The translations under genes were made by a program, and so were the position numbers. This document shows, one piece after another, positions 47,691 through 59,954 of a DNA stretch of 64,000 nt. The stretch covers positions 3,149,461 through 3,213,460 of the forward strand of contig JAJEKV010000086.1 of NCBI GenBank assembly GCA_021234155.1, read 5' to 3'. Origin of the DNA: Isoetes taiwanensis. Lineage: Eukaryota > Streptophyta > Lycopodiopsida > Isoetales > Isoetaceae. The notes under the pieces were generated by a model. It saw only the letters and a program-made list of their open reading frames with translations. It did not search any database and was not told where the DNA came from. How positions within the stretch are numbered: the first letter of the stretch is position 1; each line of letters begins with the position of its first letter.

Positions 47691-48665
47691 TCATGCACCT
47701 ATATACTTCCCAATACATATGTTCCTCTCAGTTCCAGCTTTTGTTGCTTCTAATCTTAAAACTTCAAGCATGAACACTCTAACATCAACTAGATCCTGGT
47801 CTGAAATGTCCACAACCTGCATTTAACCACACTTTGTCAATAACAGAGTTTGGTTTGTCTGCTGCATTTAAGTTGACTTACTAGATCAGGCAACAATATA
47901 TTCACTCCTTTTAAGTACCCCCTCACAAATTTGTGCATAAATGAACATACGGCAGGGCCACATGAATGACCATCGGTTTGAAGAGGCGTTCTAGAAATTT
48001 TCACAACATCTGAGGTTGTAAAGCTGAAATTATTGTGTCCAAGCAATTCCAGGAACCTGCACTCAAAGTTTGTTGTCATTGTGCCACAACAGCAAAATGC
48101 AACGAGCAAGCACTAACCTCTCAATATGTCTGCTTCTGCCATGCAAGCCCGAGCTATCAAAGTGATATATCCCTGGTTTATATCTCTGTGCGAGACATGC
48201 GTGGCTTACAATCAGAAAACAGGTCCAGTGATGTCCATCACAAGTAGGTAAAAACATGTACTGTCACTTATCCAGATTCACATGTTTCCTTATTGTTTTG
48301 TAACTATTTGTGTCCTTGGACAATGTCGAGTGAAAAAGAGGGTCAAATAAATGAAAGGGATGGCTCATTCCTTGGAGAATCAAGTAGTATTCCATGTATC
48401 TGCAAACATATGCATATCATCTGGCACAATCCTGATGATCACAAATCAGATGAAAGTATCACCTTGAGAAGAGGAGGATCAATTGATCATTGAACCACTG
48501 CGTATCAGCTTCCAAAATTTTGATGTCGATGGAGCTAATCACGACAGTTTCAGTTCCACTCAGCACCACTTCCAGATGTGTATTTGGCTTTAGATAGTCA
48601 GGGACTGCCGAAGCTCTATCATCTCTAGTTCTAAACACACACGAGAACATTTGCTCACAATCCAT
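47691..48665 (-). pseudogene. Ulp1/SENP-type (C48) cysteine protease gene, four exons, one nonsense codon
   Basis: Exon 1 (48463 to 48630 or 48665) has VVISSIDIKILEADTQWFND, the usual start of the Ulp1 fold. Exon 2 (48118-48399) has YYLILQGMSHPFHLFDPLF and then GHHWTCFLI (catalytic His) and IYHFDSSG (catalytic Asp). Exon 3 (47882-48056) has PLQTDGHSCGPAVCSFMH (catalytic Gln and Cys). Exon 4 (47691-47816) ends at TGA. All junctions are GT-AG with matching phase. Ulp1 enzymes cut SUMO or related modifiers; plant DNA transposons often carry such domains. One TGA at 48264-48266, in the context DK-stop-QYMF, interrupts exon 2 and would be Trp by one base change. It may be the 3' part of the FCP1-like gene. 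Confidence 0.85.
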
Positions 48666-48748
48666 TCAAATATTTTAAATTGAAAATGTACAACACATAT
48701 CATAGAAATTCTTTTACTTATATTGACTTTCAAAGAGTTTTACAAGAT

Positions 48749-49476
48749 TCATTTATGAAAATACTTGTCGAGCATTTTCATGCAGTTGCGTGACTCTTCA
48801 GAATCCCACATGTTCCACATTTGATGTTCCTTCACATAAGCTGGCACACTTTCTGCAGCCAGAAGTCCCTCCAGCCATGGTTTGAGTTGCTCCAAAAGGA
48901 AATTGGAATCCAACCTGTCGGGAGCAAAACTATTTGGACATATCATTGTGTTCGGCTGGTTGGCAGAACCCTTATATCTGATGTCATTTATCAACAATGT
49001 GTTTGTCACCTGGTATCTCCAAAATTTTTGGTACACTTTGGACAGATCCTTAAGGAAAATTGGCTTATTAACCACTTTTAATTTTGTGTTGGTGCAGTCA
49101 TCCTGATTCCAAATAAAAAGAAATCTGCCCTTATATTCCTGCAACAACTTTCTCGTCAACAAGTCAACATTACTCTTAGCCATGCTGGACCACAATGCAA
49201 TCTCAAATTTTGAAAAACACCATTCTAAGAACTCCTGAAATCCAGGCCTGGAAACTGCGAACTTTTGATGGTTCAATTTCTGGATGGTCAATTCTGGCTC
49301 GGCCGATGCAGGGATCCTCTCTTTCAAGTCATAAAACTTGCCTAAAACCCCATTAAAATCCAGAACAAGGAGAATTTCAGTTAACCTCTTGGTTTTTGTT
49401 GGTTGAGGTTGTATTGGACTCGTTGAGCAGTCTGCATCTTGTCCAGGATCCGGGGTTTCTTTGTCAACTTCATCAC
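48749..49476 (-). pseudogene. FCP1/NIF-like HAD phosphatase domain (3' exon part, left of element D)
   Basis: Reading on minus from the D boundary: EVDKETPDPG, a Ser/Pro/Thr linker, and then HAD motif I as LLVLDFNGVL. Next come FAVSRPGFQEFLEWCFSKFE and ALWSSMAKSNV (motif II), LFIWNQDDC, PIFLKDLSKVY (Lys of motif III) and NTLLINDIRYK (motif IV), then a helical tail to DKYFHK and TGA. FCP1-type enzymes dephosphorylate phosphoserine proteins such as the RNA polymerase II tail. The second Asp of the DxDx signature is Asn here, so activity is doubtful. The exon is open throughout and is split from its 5' part by element D at 49477-60510. Confidence 0.87.
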
Positions 49477-50063
49477 TGTTTGGGGTCTGGGTTCGGGAAC
49501 TCCTGGAAGACAGCCCTCTGTGAGGACCCGTGGATCTAACAGGAGAGTCCGGGGGACTATGTCACGCGGGATTTGCAAGAAGAGAACAAAAAGAAGAAAA
49601 CAGAACAAATAAGAGGAAAATGATAAGCTTCCTTGATATCAATGATGGACATACATGAGCTCTCGCAATAGAGAGAGAAAACTGAAAGGAGACAAGACTC
49701 AAAAACTCATCTAGCACTCATGTGCGAGCTCTTAGTCATATATATAGTACAATGGCCTCTGGCCCAATATAGACACTCGGTGATCTGATTGCCGACTCAC
49801 GGAAGGAGGCCTGATTCTGCGAGGAATCTTTGGCGGTGCCTCTTGAGGTGCACGGAATCATCTTGTATTGCCGACGCGGTGGCGGACGGGTCACTTCTCT
49901 TCTCGAAAGGCGCCTCTTAGGGTTTTGAGGCTTTGGCTGCACGGTCTGCTGCTTGGTCTTCGGCGGAGCCTTTGACGACTGACCCGCTGACTGTGGATCC
50001 TTGAGCTTGACCTGGTCCGTTGTATGCATGAATAGTCCTGTACCAGGAGGCACAGGACTAACA
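49477..50063 (-). repeat. Element D 3' LTR (587 bp)
   Basis: On + from TGTTTGGGGTC to GGACTAACA, then the reversed polypurine tract CTCCCCCCCACC. It has the conserved minus-strand TATATATA near 49738. Confidence 0.94.
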
Positions 50064-53041
50064 CTCCCCCCCACCAAACGACACTCAGAGTGAAGAAAAG
50101 GAGGAAGTGTTTCTGAGGGCGGGAAGCCATCTGTCTGAAAGTGATCCTCTCGGGAATGAGGTCGGGCACCATTATAGTACTGGCTAATGAGGTCCTGGCG
50201 GGATTGCAGAGCAGGAGGTGTGTTGATGCCAAGGGCGGGATCTCATCAATGAGGAAGCGAGGCGGACCATATCTTCAAAAGGCGGCATGGGCGTTTGAAA
50301 AAACGAAACCCGACATTCCATGAGGAGACAGTGCGGAGGCCGAAGGCAACGGTTAATCGCATTCGGATTGCAGTGAAAAATTGGGCGCTGCCGATTTAAG
50401 GAGCTGAGCAAGAGGCATTTGAGAGCAGCACAAAAACCTGCTTGAAGATGAACTGAAGGATCTGGTGAGGTGGTGGCATTATGCATAAAGGTGTCGAGAC
50501 CATGAATCGCATCTGCCGGGCGTTGCCAACCACGCTCATTAGCAATATAGATCCAATTTGTGGTGGTATCAAGAGTGGCACCCTCCTCCCAATGGGAACG
50601 GCAAACAAAACGGGGATCCCACCGGAGATCCGTCGAGATCTGAGGTGGAGTCCATCCAGCATGGCCATCCATGACCTTTGTCCAAAAGGGGAGGCGCCAA
50701 TCAGAAGTCAGGAACCTGGGGCGTGGAGGAACACCCAGGGAAGCATAGGGAGAAGGAATCATGCCCGTGGGCGTGGGTTGCTGAGCTGTCTCCCTGAATT
50801 GACTGACAAGAGCCGGATCAAGTGCTTGACACCAACGATCCCAAACAGAGGCAGGAAGTTGAGAGTAGACAGGAGGGCTATCCCAACCCGGGGGGACGGT
50901 CTTGCTATCCAGCAGAGCACGTAATTGATTATAACCTGCGAGGTGCTGCATATAAACTTGTGCATAGGGAAGATCTTCGGGATGTCCCAGATACTTCCTT
51001 ATCTGTTGCAGCGCTTCCGCTTGCCAGAGAGGTAAATGATTGGCAAGCTCAGGCATGTACTCCTGATGAAGAGTGTGGGTCTGAGCATGATCAGCAAGAT
51101 AGGGGTTGTGATCCTGAAGCAACCATTGCAAAGTGGGGTCACCCTGAAACATCTGGCGTCGCCCATCGCGAAAGTTTTCCTGTGTATCACCCAGGTAAAA
51201 ATCATGAAAAATGTAAGCCATGGGCTGAACAACTCTGAAGGTGACAAAGTCTGGATCGGCGCAGTGTATGAGATCAAAGACCAAAAGGGCACAGCATAAA
51301 CCTTTGTCTTCAATGGTGAGTTCGGGCCAGATCCGAAGAAAATCTGCAGTGGGCAGGGGAACATCCACAGGTCCATCAGCCGCATGCCACTTCAGAAGGA
51401 ATAGGTGGCGGCGGGCAACCACATAATCATGATAGGAGGAAGGAACTGGGAAGTCGAAAGGCAGGTTGTTGACAATGGCGTGATGGCCGTCAAGTTTTGC
51501 TTGAGCCTCATCAGCAGACTGAATAGCTTGCTGTAGCTGTTGTTCAAGATCACGGATCCGGTTGTCCTTTTCTAGCGTAAAGATTGGTCACGGACCCGTT
51601 TACGGCGTTGATCTGGGAGGAGGATTGCCCGGAGCATTAAGGCGGAAGCGCGGCAATCTCCGCGTCATCAATAATCTTCTGTTTTACGTACCTCGTAAAA
51701 GGCGATCTTGGAGAGGTGAGCTGAGAGGTTTGTGTAGAAAGCTGAGCCGTCAAGGATGCAATTTGAGCATCCCGCTCTGTAAGGTTCTGAACTTGAGAGT
51801 AGTTTGTCACAAAGCTCAGAGTACAAGGCGTCGAGCTTAGAAATATCTTTTTCCTTGGCACCCAGGAGAGTGTCTTTGGACTTGTTTTGCTCCAACAAAT
51901 TCTGAATTTCTGATTGGAGCTGAGCCTGTTGATCGGCAAGTTGGCTGACCTGATCCTGTGCACTTTTGAGATCTGTATGAGCCTGTAAGAGAGCTCCGTG
52001 CTTGTCTTGAAGTTTGGCCTCCAAAGTTGCAACTTGGGCAGTGGCAGCTTGAAGGTCACGGTGTACTGCATCAGAGGCCTCTAGTGCCGTTTGAACCCCA
52101 TTCATAAGAGCTTCTTGGGATTCTTGTAACTTTAGAACAGCAGCTTGAGCATCCTGCTGATACTGATACAACAGCTGACGAGGGTGCTGTGGTGGTGGAG
52201 CCTGCTGTGGCCTGTTTTGTGATGTTTGGGAGATATGGTGTGAACTGGATGGTGTAGCAGAGGAGGAGACAGTGACATGGGAGTGCCGATTTTGGTCATG
52301 ACCAGGCGAAGAAGGGCGTGAAGTGCCAACTTGGTGAGTCTTGGGAAGGGACCGCTGAGTGGAATTATGAGAATTTTGTGGTGTGGGAGGAAAGTAATGA
52401 CGGACAATGGCTTGAAGGTGGCCTCCCACAGAAACTTCAGAAATGGAAGTGGCACCCCGAAGGCGGTCCACTTCTTGGAGAAGACGGTAGAACAGCAATT
52501 GGGGCCAATCTATGTGGTGGTTGGAGTGTGTAGCCGTGAGCACCATATTATAGAAAGGCTTATTGATATGGGTGTTCTTGATAGAATACCCAAGGAACTT
52601 GCGCCACAGAAACTTAACAAAAGTTTCATGGGGTTTGTCGATATTTGTCAGGCGATGTACATTGGCATGATAAGGAGGTGCACCAAACTCAGTGACATCT
52701 AGATCCTGTAGGGCAGACCAAGATAAACAAGGAGTTTGCAAAGGAATATGGAATACCTCTGATATCAGGTGTTGAGTGAGCGAAATGGTGGTGCCATCGA
52801 CCACTGTGATGTATCCATGCGGGCTGTTGACGATGTTAGCGATGAACTGCTTCAATTGTGCAGGATTTGGAGCCGGGAGTTCCATTTGAGAGAATTCGTA
52901 AAGCTTCTGGTGTTCGGCGACTTCACGATTCGGGCCAACAAGGGCGTCTCGGAAAGTGGGTGTCAAGAAGGAGACAGATTCAAAAAGAGCCGGGTCCCTG
53001 GAAGCAGTAGCTTGAAGTGTAGAAAATTTTGGTGCAGCCAT
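49736..53041 (-). pseudogene. Extra 3' ORF of element D, frameshifted
   Basis: It starts at ATG 53041 (MAAPKFSTLQ) and is the counterpart of 19180-22314. It is open to about 51840 through the N-terminal region and coiled coil, broken around 51570-51830 by indels, and open again 50184-51422 (ARRHLFLLKWHAADGPVDVP). It ends in a third frame inside the LTR with a basic tail (KRRLSRREVTRPPPRRQYK) and a stop at 49736. The tail differs from B because the LTR sequences differ here. Confidence 0.85.
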
Positions 53042-53537
53042 GGTGAAGATGGGCAGAAAAGAACAGTGATTCAAAGGCGGAGGACGAAAGCCAAGAACGG
53101 GGGACGAAGGCGCAGAGGGACAAAAAGGTTTAGGGCGCATTAACCGAGTCAAGAGGTATGATGAGGGCGAAACTGGAGCCGTTGATGATGCCAGGTGTCG
53201 AAAGATGCCAAGGAGTGCATTGAGAGGCAAAAATTTGGCTAAGTCCCCAAAGAACTTAAGGGAGAAACAATGAACGGTGAGGATGAGACGTGAGAGAAAG
53301 ATCGGATGTGACAGGTGGCCAAAGGACACATATTAATGTTTGACGGGTATGAAAAGAAACAATGGCATTTAATGCTGGCAACTCGAAGAGGGATATCATT
53401 AAAACGAATGTGTCAGAGGGTACCCGGGCTAGATATGCGGTGGGAGAAAAGATTCTCAGTTTAGAAAGAGCCTTGCATTGCAAACACGTTGGCGAATTTC
53501 TGATTGGTCCACGTCGACTAGCAGGTCCTCGGTTGGC

Positions 53538-53544
53538 TATATAA
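53538..53544 (+). promoter_or_regulatory. TATA box of the antisense promoter in element D
   Basis: TATATAA in GGTTGGCTATATAAGACGAA, identical in B at 22812. A transcription start about 30 bp downstream would give a very short leader before ATG 53575, or would favour the next in-frame ATG at 53587. Confidence 0.55.
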
Positions 53545-53574
53545 GACGAACCGGGAGTGAAGTGAAGACATTCG

Positions 53575-53841
53575 ATGGCGCTTAGCATGGCGGCTGCTGG
53601 TTTGAACGAGGGTTGCACCATGCCGACTAACTGTCAAGAGTGGATCACCTGTAAAATGAATTGTCTGGACCTGTGGCGCTGCCACAATCGTGGCGTGCGA
53701 ATGGATGGCTGGTGCTCTGGGATGGCTGAACATCCCGACCCTCTTACCAACGGGATGGAGGTGGTTCTGCACCTTCGCTGGGACCCTGAGCAGAACCTCT
53801 ACCACCTCCTCCGCATTACCTCTGCTCCGAACCCGGAGTAG
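53575..53841 (+). CDS. Antisense ORF of element D (88 aa), intact
   Basis: The product begins MALSMAAAGLNEG, with CKMNCLDLWRCHNRGVRMDG, AEHPDPLTNGMEVVLHLR and a C-terminal DPEQNLYHLLRI. It has six Cys in the first half. Its position, antisense between integrase and the 3' ORF, and the shared upstream TATA box support a real accessory gene. B has the same gene with a frameshift. No function can be assigned. Confidence 0.6.
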   Translation: MALSMAAAGLNEGCTMPTNCQEWITCKMNCLDLWRCHNRGVRMDGWCSGMAEHPDPLTNGMEVVLHLRWDPEQNLYHLLRITSAPNPE

Positions 53842-53982
53842 AGGGGTTTTTTTCTTCTTAGGCTTGTAGTAGATAGGGCTCTGAGCCCGTTTTTGTATAT
53901 AGGGCAGTGCCCATAGCGGAAGTAGCTGGGCTGTGCCCGCATTTTGTAAAAAATATCCACTATAATATAATATGCCGCCTTT

Positions 53983-55013
53983 CTAGTCACTTTCTGTGGT
54001 ATTTGCTTCTTGAACTGTATCTGTTTGTTGATTTTCGCTTGCGGTGTGATGAAATGTTTTGAGGCGAAAACCATTAACCAGTGTAGGTAATGGAGTGCCA
54101 TCTAACTCAGCCAGTTGGAAAACGCTGGGTCGAACCACTTGAACAATCTGATAAGGGCCAAGCCAACGAAACTTAAGTTTACCCGGAAAATTTTTGTACC
54201 GAGAATCATAAAGAAGAACCAAATCGCCTTCTTTGAATGTTTTTGTCTTCAACCGTTTGTCATGTAAAGATTTTTGCAACTGTTGTCCATGAAGAACACG
54301 AATATAAGCATCCCTTCGAAGTTCATCCAACTGTTCTAATTGATAGACCCTTTCTTTGAGTGCGGCAGTGGATTATGAGCGTGCCGGTTGAAAACGGAGT
54401 TGGAAGGATGTATTCAAACGGCATGAGAGCTTCGACCATAAACCAATTTGAAAGGAGTGTGACCTGTAGCAAATTTGAAACAAGTGTTGTAGGCCCAAAG
54501 AACAGTAGGAAGTTTTGTTTGCCAGTCTGTGCGTGAAGCGTCACAAATTTTCTTGAGAATGGTGACCAGAGTTTTGTTGGTGCTTTCTGCCAAACCATTA
54601 CCTTGAGGATAGTATGGTGTGCTCTTGTGATGATGGATCAGGAGATAATCCGTCAGCTCCTTGATGGTATGATTGATGAAATGGACACCACGATCATCGA
54701 CCAGCTCCGTAAGGCGGCCGAATCGCGTGATGATTTGTTGATAAAGGACCACAGGCCGCGTGCTTTGCGGTGTTATGCGGAAGTGCACAAGCTTCCGCCC
54801 ATTTAGTAGCATAGTCGGTGAGAACCAGAATGTAACGCACGGGGGTGCGCAGAGGGTCGATGGGTCCCACAAAATCCATTCCCCATTCTTTGAAGGGAAG
54901 TGGCGTGGCAACCGGCGCTGGCGGGAAAGCGTCACGGGCGTCGGCCGTCCCACACGGCAAGCATCACCGCGTCGCGGGGCGTGAGCGTGGCGTCTTTGAA
55001 GAGCGTGGGCCAA
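53983..55013 (-). pseudogene. Integrase of element D
   Basis: The C-terminal domain is open at 53983-54330 (KTKTFKEGDLVLLYDSRYKN, WLGPYQIVQV). The core is at 54414-54960 with MDFVGPIDPL, LVDDRGVHF (second Asp present; B has VSDRGVHF) and YYPQGNGLAESTNK. It is split by indels near 54380 and 54740. Confidence 0.85.
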
Positions 55014-55317
55014 AATACCCGGCTAGAAGGATTTTGGCGTCGCGGTGGTGTCACCATGAAAATGACCACCACCTAGCCCTTGATGAGCTTCTCGAACAAT
55101 ATCTGGAACTTCATGAGGTAGAACACGTCGAAGGATGGTGTCCTTACCCTTTTGTAAAGATGTCCCGCAACCATGGTGTAGTCACGGACCTCGTGAGAAA
55201 TTGATGTCGGCCAGGATTGCGGCTTATGGCGGGAGAGAGCGTCTCATCTTACGGTGGAAGAGCACACGTGAGGAGGATGCTAGCGAAAATCATGGAACCA
55301 ATGTGGTGTTGCCGTGA

Positions 55318-57600
55318 CTAAAAGAGTTGAGCGTCGGGAAAGGCGTCACGAGACTCCAGTTGAGGATCATCCGTGGATCGTGAAAGATAATCCGGGCGAC
55401 ATGAGATTTGCGGCCTTATGAACGATTTCAAAAGGGGCAAATTCTTGGAGAAGAAGGACCCAACGAAACAATGCGGCCCGTGGGCGTGGACTTGTTGATC
55501 AAATAAAGGAGTGCTTGGTGGTCCACAAAGAACTTGATTTGACCGCCCAAAAGGTAGTGACGGAAGCGTTGGACCTGAGAAAATGAGACCCAAAGCTTCA
55601 CACGCCTGCGCGAGAATAGTTGCGCTCGCCAGAATTGAGTTTTCTATTTGGCGTGATCGATTTGGTTTGTCGGTGTCGATCATACTCTTTGCGAAAAGAA
55701 CGGCTCAATAGCAAACGCCGAGACATCGACATGAACATGAAAGGGCTTGTCCCATTGAGGAGGAACAAGAACCGGGGCACGAGTAAGCAAAAGCTTCAAG
55801 CTGTTGGAAAGCGAAGATCCGCTGGGAATTCCAAGCCCGGTGGATTAGATCACCGTGAGTTTATGAATGGGATCCGCAATGGTCGCTAGTCCAGGAATGA
55901 AGGTGGAGTAATAATTGACCTTACCGGGAAAGACCGTGTCTCCTTGATATTGGCTGGTGCTTGAGCCTTGAGCACACAACCCGATTTTGGCGGGGATCGT
56001 GGTGATACCCGCTTTGGCGACAACGTGGCCTAACGAGAACACGGAGGTGGCGCAAAAGTGCATTTCGGGATTGAGACTAATGCGGGACTCATCACATTTC
56101 GGAAGACGAGTTCCAATTTATCCAAATGGTCAGCCATGGAACTCAGAGGCGGAGAAGTCATCTTGAAAAATTTGTAAGAAGGGATTTTCCTTCATGAAAT
56201 CATGAAAAAGCGAGAGCATGATGCGTTGAAACGTTGATGGAGAGTTTGATAATCCAAAAGGAACCACCTTGTAGGCAAAAAGTGCCCCGGGTGGTGAAAG
56301 TAGTCTTGAGTTGATCAGATTCTTTGATTGAGATCGATTGTAGCGGAAAAACCATCCATGAAGGAGTACATCTCATGTCCAATACCTCTTCCAACCCGAT
56401 CCGTGAAGGGAAGTGGAAAATGATCACGCTCCGTGGCTTTGATTGAGTTTTGGTAGTCCACACTGCACGCGGATCTTACCATTGTGTTTGAGGGCAATGA
56501 TGATGGGGCTCACCCATTGAAATGTTTGACCTCATAGATCAAACCTATGACAAGGAGTTTGTCAATTTCCGCCTTGACGCGATCCGCGGTAATTAGGGTT
56601 GAGCCGCTGATCGCATGTTGCTAACTGGTCGTGCATCAGATTTGGTAGGAATGGTGAGTTCCCCAAGCTTTTGTTGATTCCCCAAGATCTCTGTAACTCG
56701 GTGAAAATGTGTTTGAATTTTTTGAACGGCTTGACGGCCCTTCTACGATAAGAGGCCGGAAGATTTGCAAAGAATGCGACACGGGTTGATTGTTGCCCAC
56801 GTCCACGATCTCGACTTTCCGAGTCTGAATATGAGGGATCGCCGGTGTCTTGGACAATATGGCGGTTGAAGCATAACAGGATGCGTGGCACTTTAAGTGG
56901 TGAAAAGAGGGGTTCTTGAGTTTCATCCAGCCAGGGTTGCTTCATGACGGCGTGTACATCAACAGAGTTGCGGGAGGTTCAAAGATCTGAAAAGTGATCA
57001 ACACGTTGGATTGGATTGCAAGGAGCCGGTAAGGGTCAAGCAAAGCGACCTGACACCGGTCCCGATCAAGAGTCATTTCTCCCCAAGGATCAACATATTC
57101 GGGTAGGATGACAGAGGCGACTCGCGGTGGAGCCCCGAACTTGATAAATATTCGAGCTTCTTCGAATCGTTGGTGAGAGAGAGTTCCGCATGTTCAATGA
57201 AATGATCCCGCTTTTGTTTCCAAGTCCATGGTGGCATTGAGGTGACCATCGGTGATGACTAAGCGATCCGTGGCCCAAAGAATGGATACTTTTGGCTCGG
57301 CGGAGAAAAAAAGGTCTCCGACCAACATTTCATAGTCACACGGATCTTCGCCCGACCTTCCAAACTCCAAATTCCATGGGGAAGCGGAGATCACCTATGT
57401 TGATGTGAAGAAGAGGCGTGACGCCTTTGAGGTCCAGTGATATGGCCATTTGCCAATTTGATGTCATATGGGGCACGAAAAAAGTTGTGTGATGCCCATT
57501 TGTTTCATGGAGTTTATCCGTGATGAGATTGACTGCGCTACCTCCATCTATTTGAACATGATTGACTTGTAGATTGCCCACCGTGGCATGGACCGTGGGT
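55318..57600 (-). pseudogene. RT-RNase H and protease of element D, fragmented
   Basis: Fragments match B: HYLL-type RNase H near 55500-55780, RT with the FQDD box near 56160 and ERDHFPLPFTD near 56410, and protease IDGGSAVNLI near 57520. Many short indels put consecutive motifs in different frames. Confidence 0.8.
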
Positions 57601-59816
57601 GTAGAGGTAGCCACAGCCCCAACTAAAACAGTTGGGAGTGGTAACTGGTCCTTGAGAGCAGGACAGAGTTTCAAAATGGTTGCCAAGCTTAAAGGAATTT
57701 TGATCTTGGCTAGCTCCTCTTGGAGTTCCGTGAGGCACATGAGAAAAAAAAAAAGGATCTGCTTTGGTTCCACGGGTCTTTGGAGTGCGTGGTAATGAAG
57801 CAGCAACTTCTTTGAGTAAGTCAACCTCTGCAGCAATATTGGGATATGTCTGAGAGCGTGGAGGTTGAGATGTGGAAGGTGTATCTTGGCGTTGTTGAGC
57901 TCTGGTGGTGGCATGAACATTTGCCAATGTGCGGCCTTCAGCAGCTTGCATGAGGTTCAAAATGCTTTGGCGTACTTTTGGCATGACATGTGGCATTAGT
58001 TTCTCCAAGTCAGGTGCAAAGTGAACCTTTTTTTCGTCCTCATGAGGAATGGTGTCAACTGCAAAGGCAGGTTGCGTGCCATTTGGAATAATAGTCAAGG
58101 GACGTGATGCCCTGGTCTGGCGTGAAACCAAACCAACCCAATTGGATGGCTGGACTGGAGGATTAAGTGCCTGAAAGATTTCCTCCTGTGCTTGTTGATC
58201 CAGCTGAGGTTGATTTGCTGGAGCTGGTTGATAGCGTGATTGCTGAGGCGCTCTTGGTGGCTTCTTAAGAACTGGTCTCGGGCCCTGTTTGCCATTAGCA
58301 ATCCAGAGTTGGTAAGCCGTGAGGCGGACTGATGTGGTCTGATTGGTGCCAGGAAGTTGTACCTGAACTTGTGGAAGTTGAGGGCACGCCGTGGTGGTAT
58401 GACCCCATTCTTGACAGTGATAACACTGAGCTTTAGAAGGATCAAAAGGAGGACGTGAGTTTGGTCCCCGTTGTTGGTCCTGTTGCTGATAGAGTTGAGT
58501 TGGTTGCACCTGAAGTGGTGGCTGCTGATAGTGCGATTGTTGCTGAGGTGTGGTTTGCACTTGATAAACCAGTTTGTTGCGGAAAGGTGTGGGATGAGTG
58601 CGAGTGCACTCTTCCGTGGCATGATTGCACATGTTGCATCTCTTGCAATGAGGCGGGCCATTGGTGGAGTTGCACTCATTTGCCAAGTGGCCTTGGTATT
58701 TGCAGATATGGCACCAGATCCGGGACCGCTATGGATTGGCGTGTTGAGGCCGGACGGTAGTCTGTGGAACCATGACAGTGGAATGAGCGGAGCTCTTGAA
58801 GAGCCACCTCGGGAGGAAACATTGGTAGTGATTGACAAGGTTCGATAGCCTGCTCCAAAGTCTTGGGACGCGTATTCATCATGAGTCGAATAGCCGGAGG
58901 AAGTCCTTGGAGAAACCGGACCAAAAATGCGGCTCGTGTGGGGTACTCCTTGAGCTTACTTAGCAGAATGTGAAGTCGATCCGCAAAATCCCGGGCAGAC
59001 TCCGTGGGCTCTTGTTGAAGTTCATTGAGTTGCTTGAGATGAAGTTGATCATCATCCGTGGTCCCATAATGAGAAAGAAAAGCAGTCCTCATTTCAGACC
59101 AGTCTTGTTTCCAATGGCTTTTGTTGGACATGAGCCATTGATGAGGCGAGCCACGCAGGGTGGTGGAAAAGATGTGGAATTTCAGTTGAGGTTGCGCATG
59201 ACCATTTAGGACAGCTAGAGCCTCAAATTCTTCCATGTGGGCCTGAGCACTTTGGTCTAAGGGTTTGCCTTTCGTGTTGCCAAAGGTGGGATAAGTGAGT
59301 TTCAGAGTCTGAAAGGTAGATGTGAAAGTGCTTGGCTAGACAGGAACAGTATAGTGAGGATATTGAGGTTGAGTTGGATGTGGCATGGTGCCTGAAGGAC
59401 CCCTCGATGAAGGGGTGATCAGCGGTTGAGGAACCAAGGCTGCTTGAGCATTGGTTTTGAGATCCGTAAGGTTGTAAACAGGAAGGGCGAAGTGGGAAAT
59501 GTAGGGAAAGGATATTCTGGGTAGGCATAAAAGAGACTTGTGGATATCCGGTGCCCACCCGGGAGATGATGGTTGTGAAGGAAGAGGCGCTATGGCCCAA
59601 GAATGATGGATGTAGGCATGTTCGGTGTATGAAAGTACGGTTGAGAAGGTTGAGCACGATAGGGCTCCCCGATAGTGATGAGGTGGTGAGGTTGTGAGCA
59701 ATGTTTGCACGCTTTGGGGGTGGGGCCGGGACGAGACAGACACGAGGGGTGGGTGGCGCCGGCCCGAGCCCTAGGCCAAGATGGCCTCCCTCTATGTCAT
59801 AAGCGGATCCATACAT
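57538..59816 (-). pseudogene. gag: Gag of element D
   Basis: 382 codons are open from 57538 to 58686, with CKRCNMCNHATEEC and the zinc knuckle CYHCQEWGHTTTAC. The region continues through a conserved DEDEKKVHFAP-type part to IAAEVDLLKEVAASL. The gag domain proper is at 58676-59236 (KFHIFSTTLRGSPHQWLM, AFLSHYGTTDDDQLHLKQL). The N-terminus is broken by indels. Confidence 0.85.
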
Positions 59817-59954
59817 GTCATGAAACAGTTTCCCGACGCGATGGCGCCCAAGCGAGATGCCGTCTCGAGAAAGGAGTTCTTCCGGCGTGAAATTTCGGAC
59901 GGATATGGCGGCCGAAGAAAGTAGGTTTGAATCGAGACGGCAGCCCGGCGGCGG

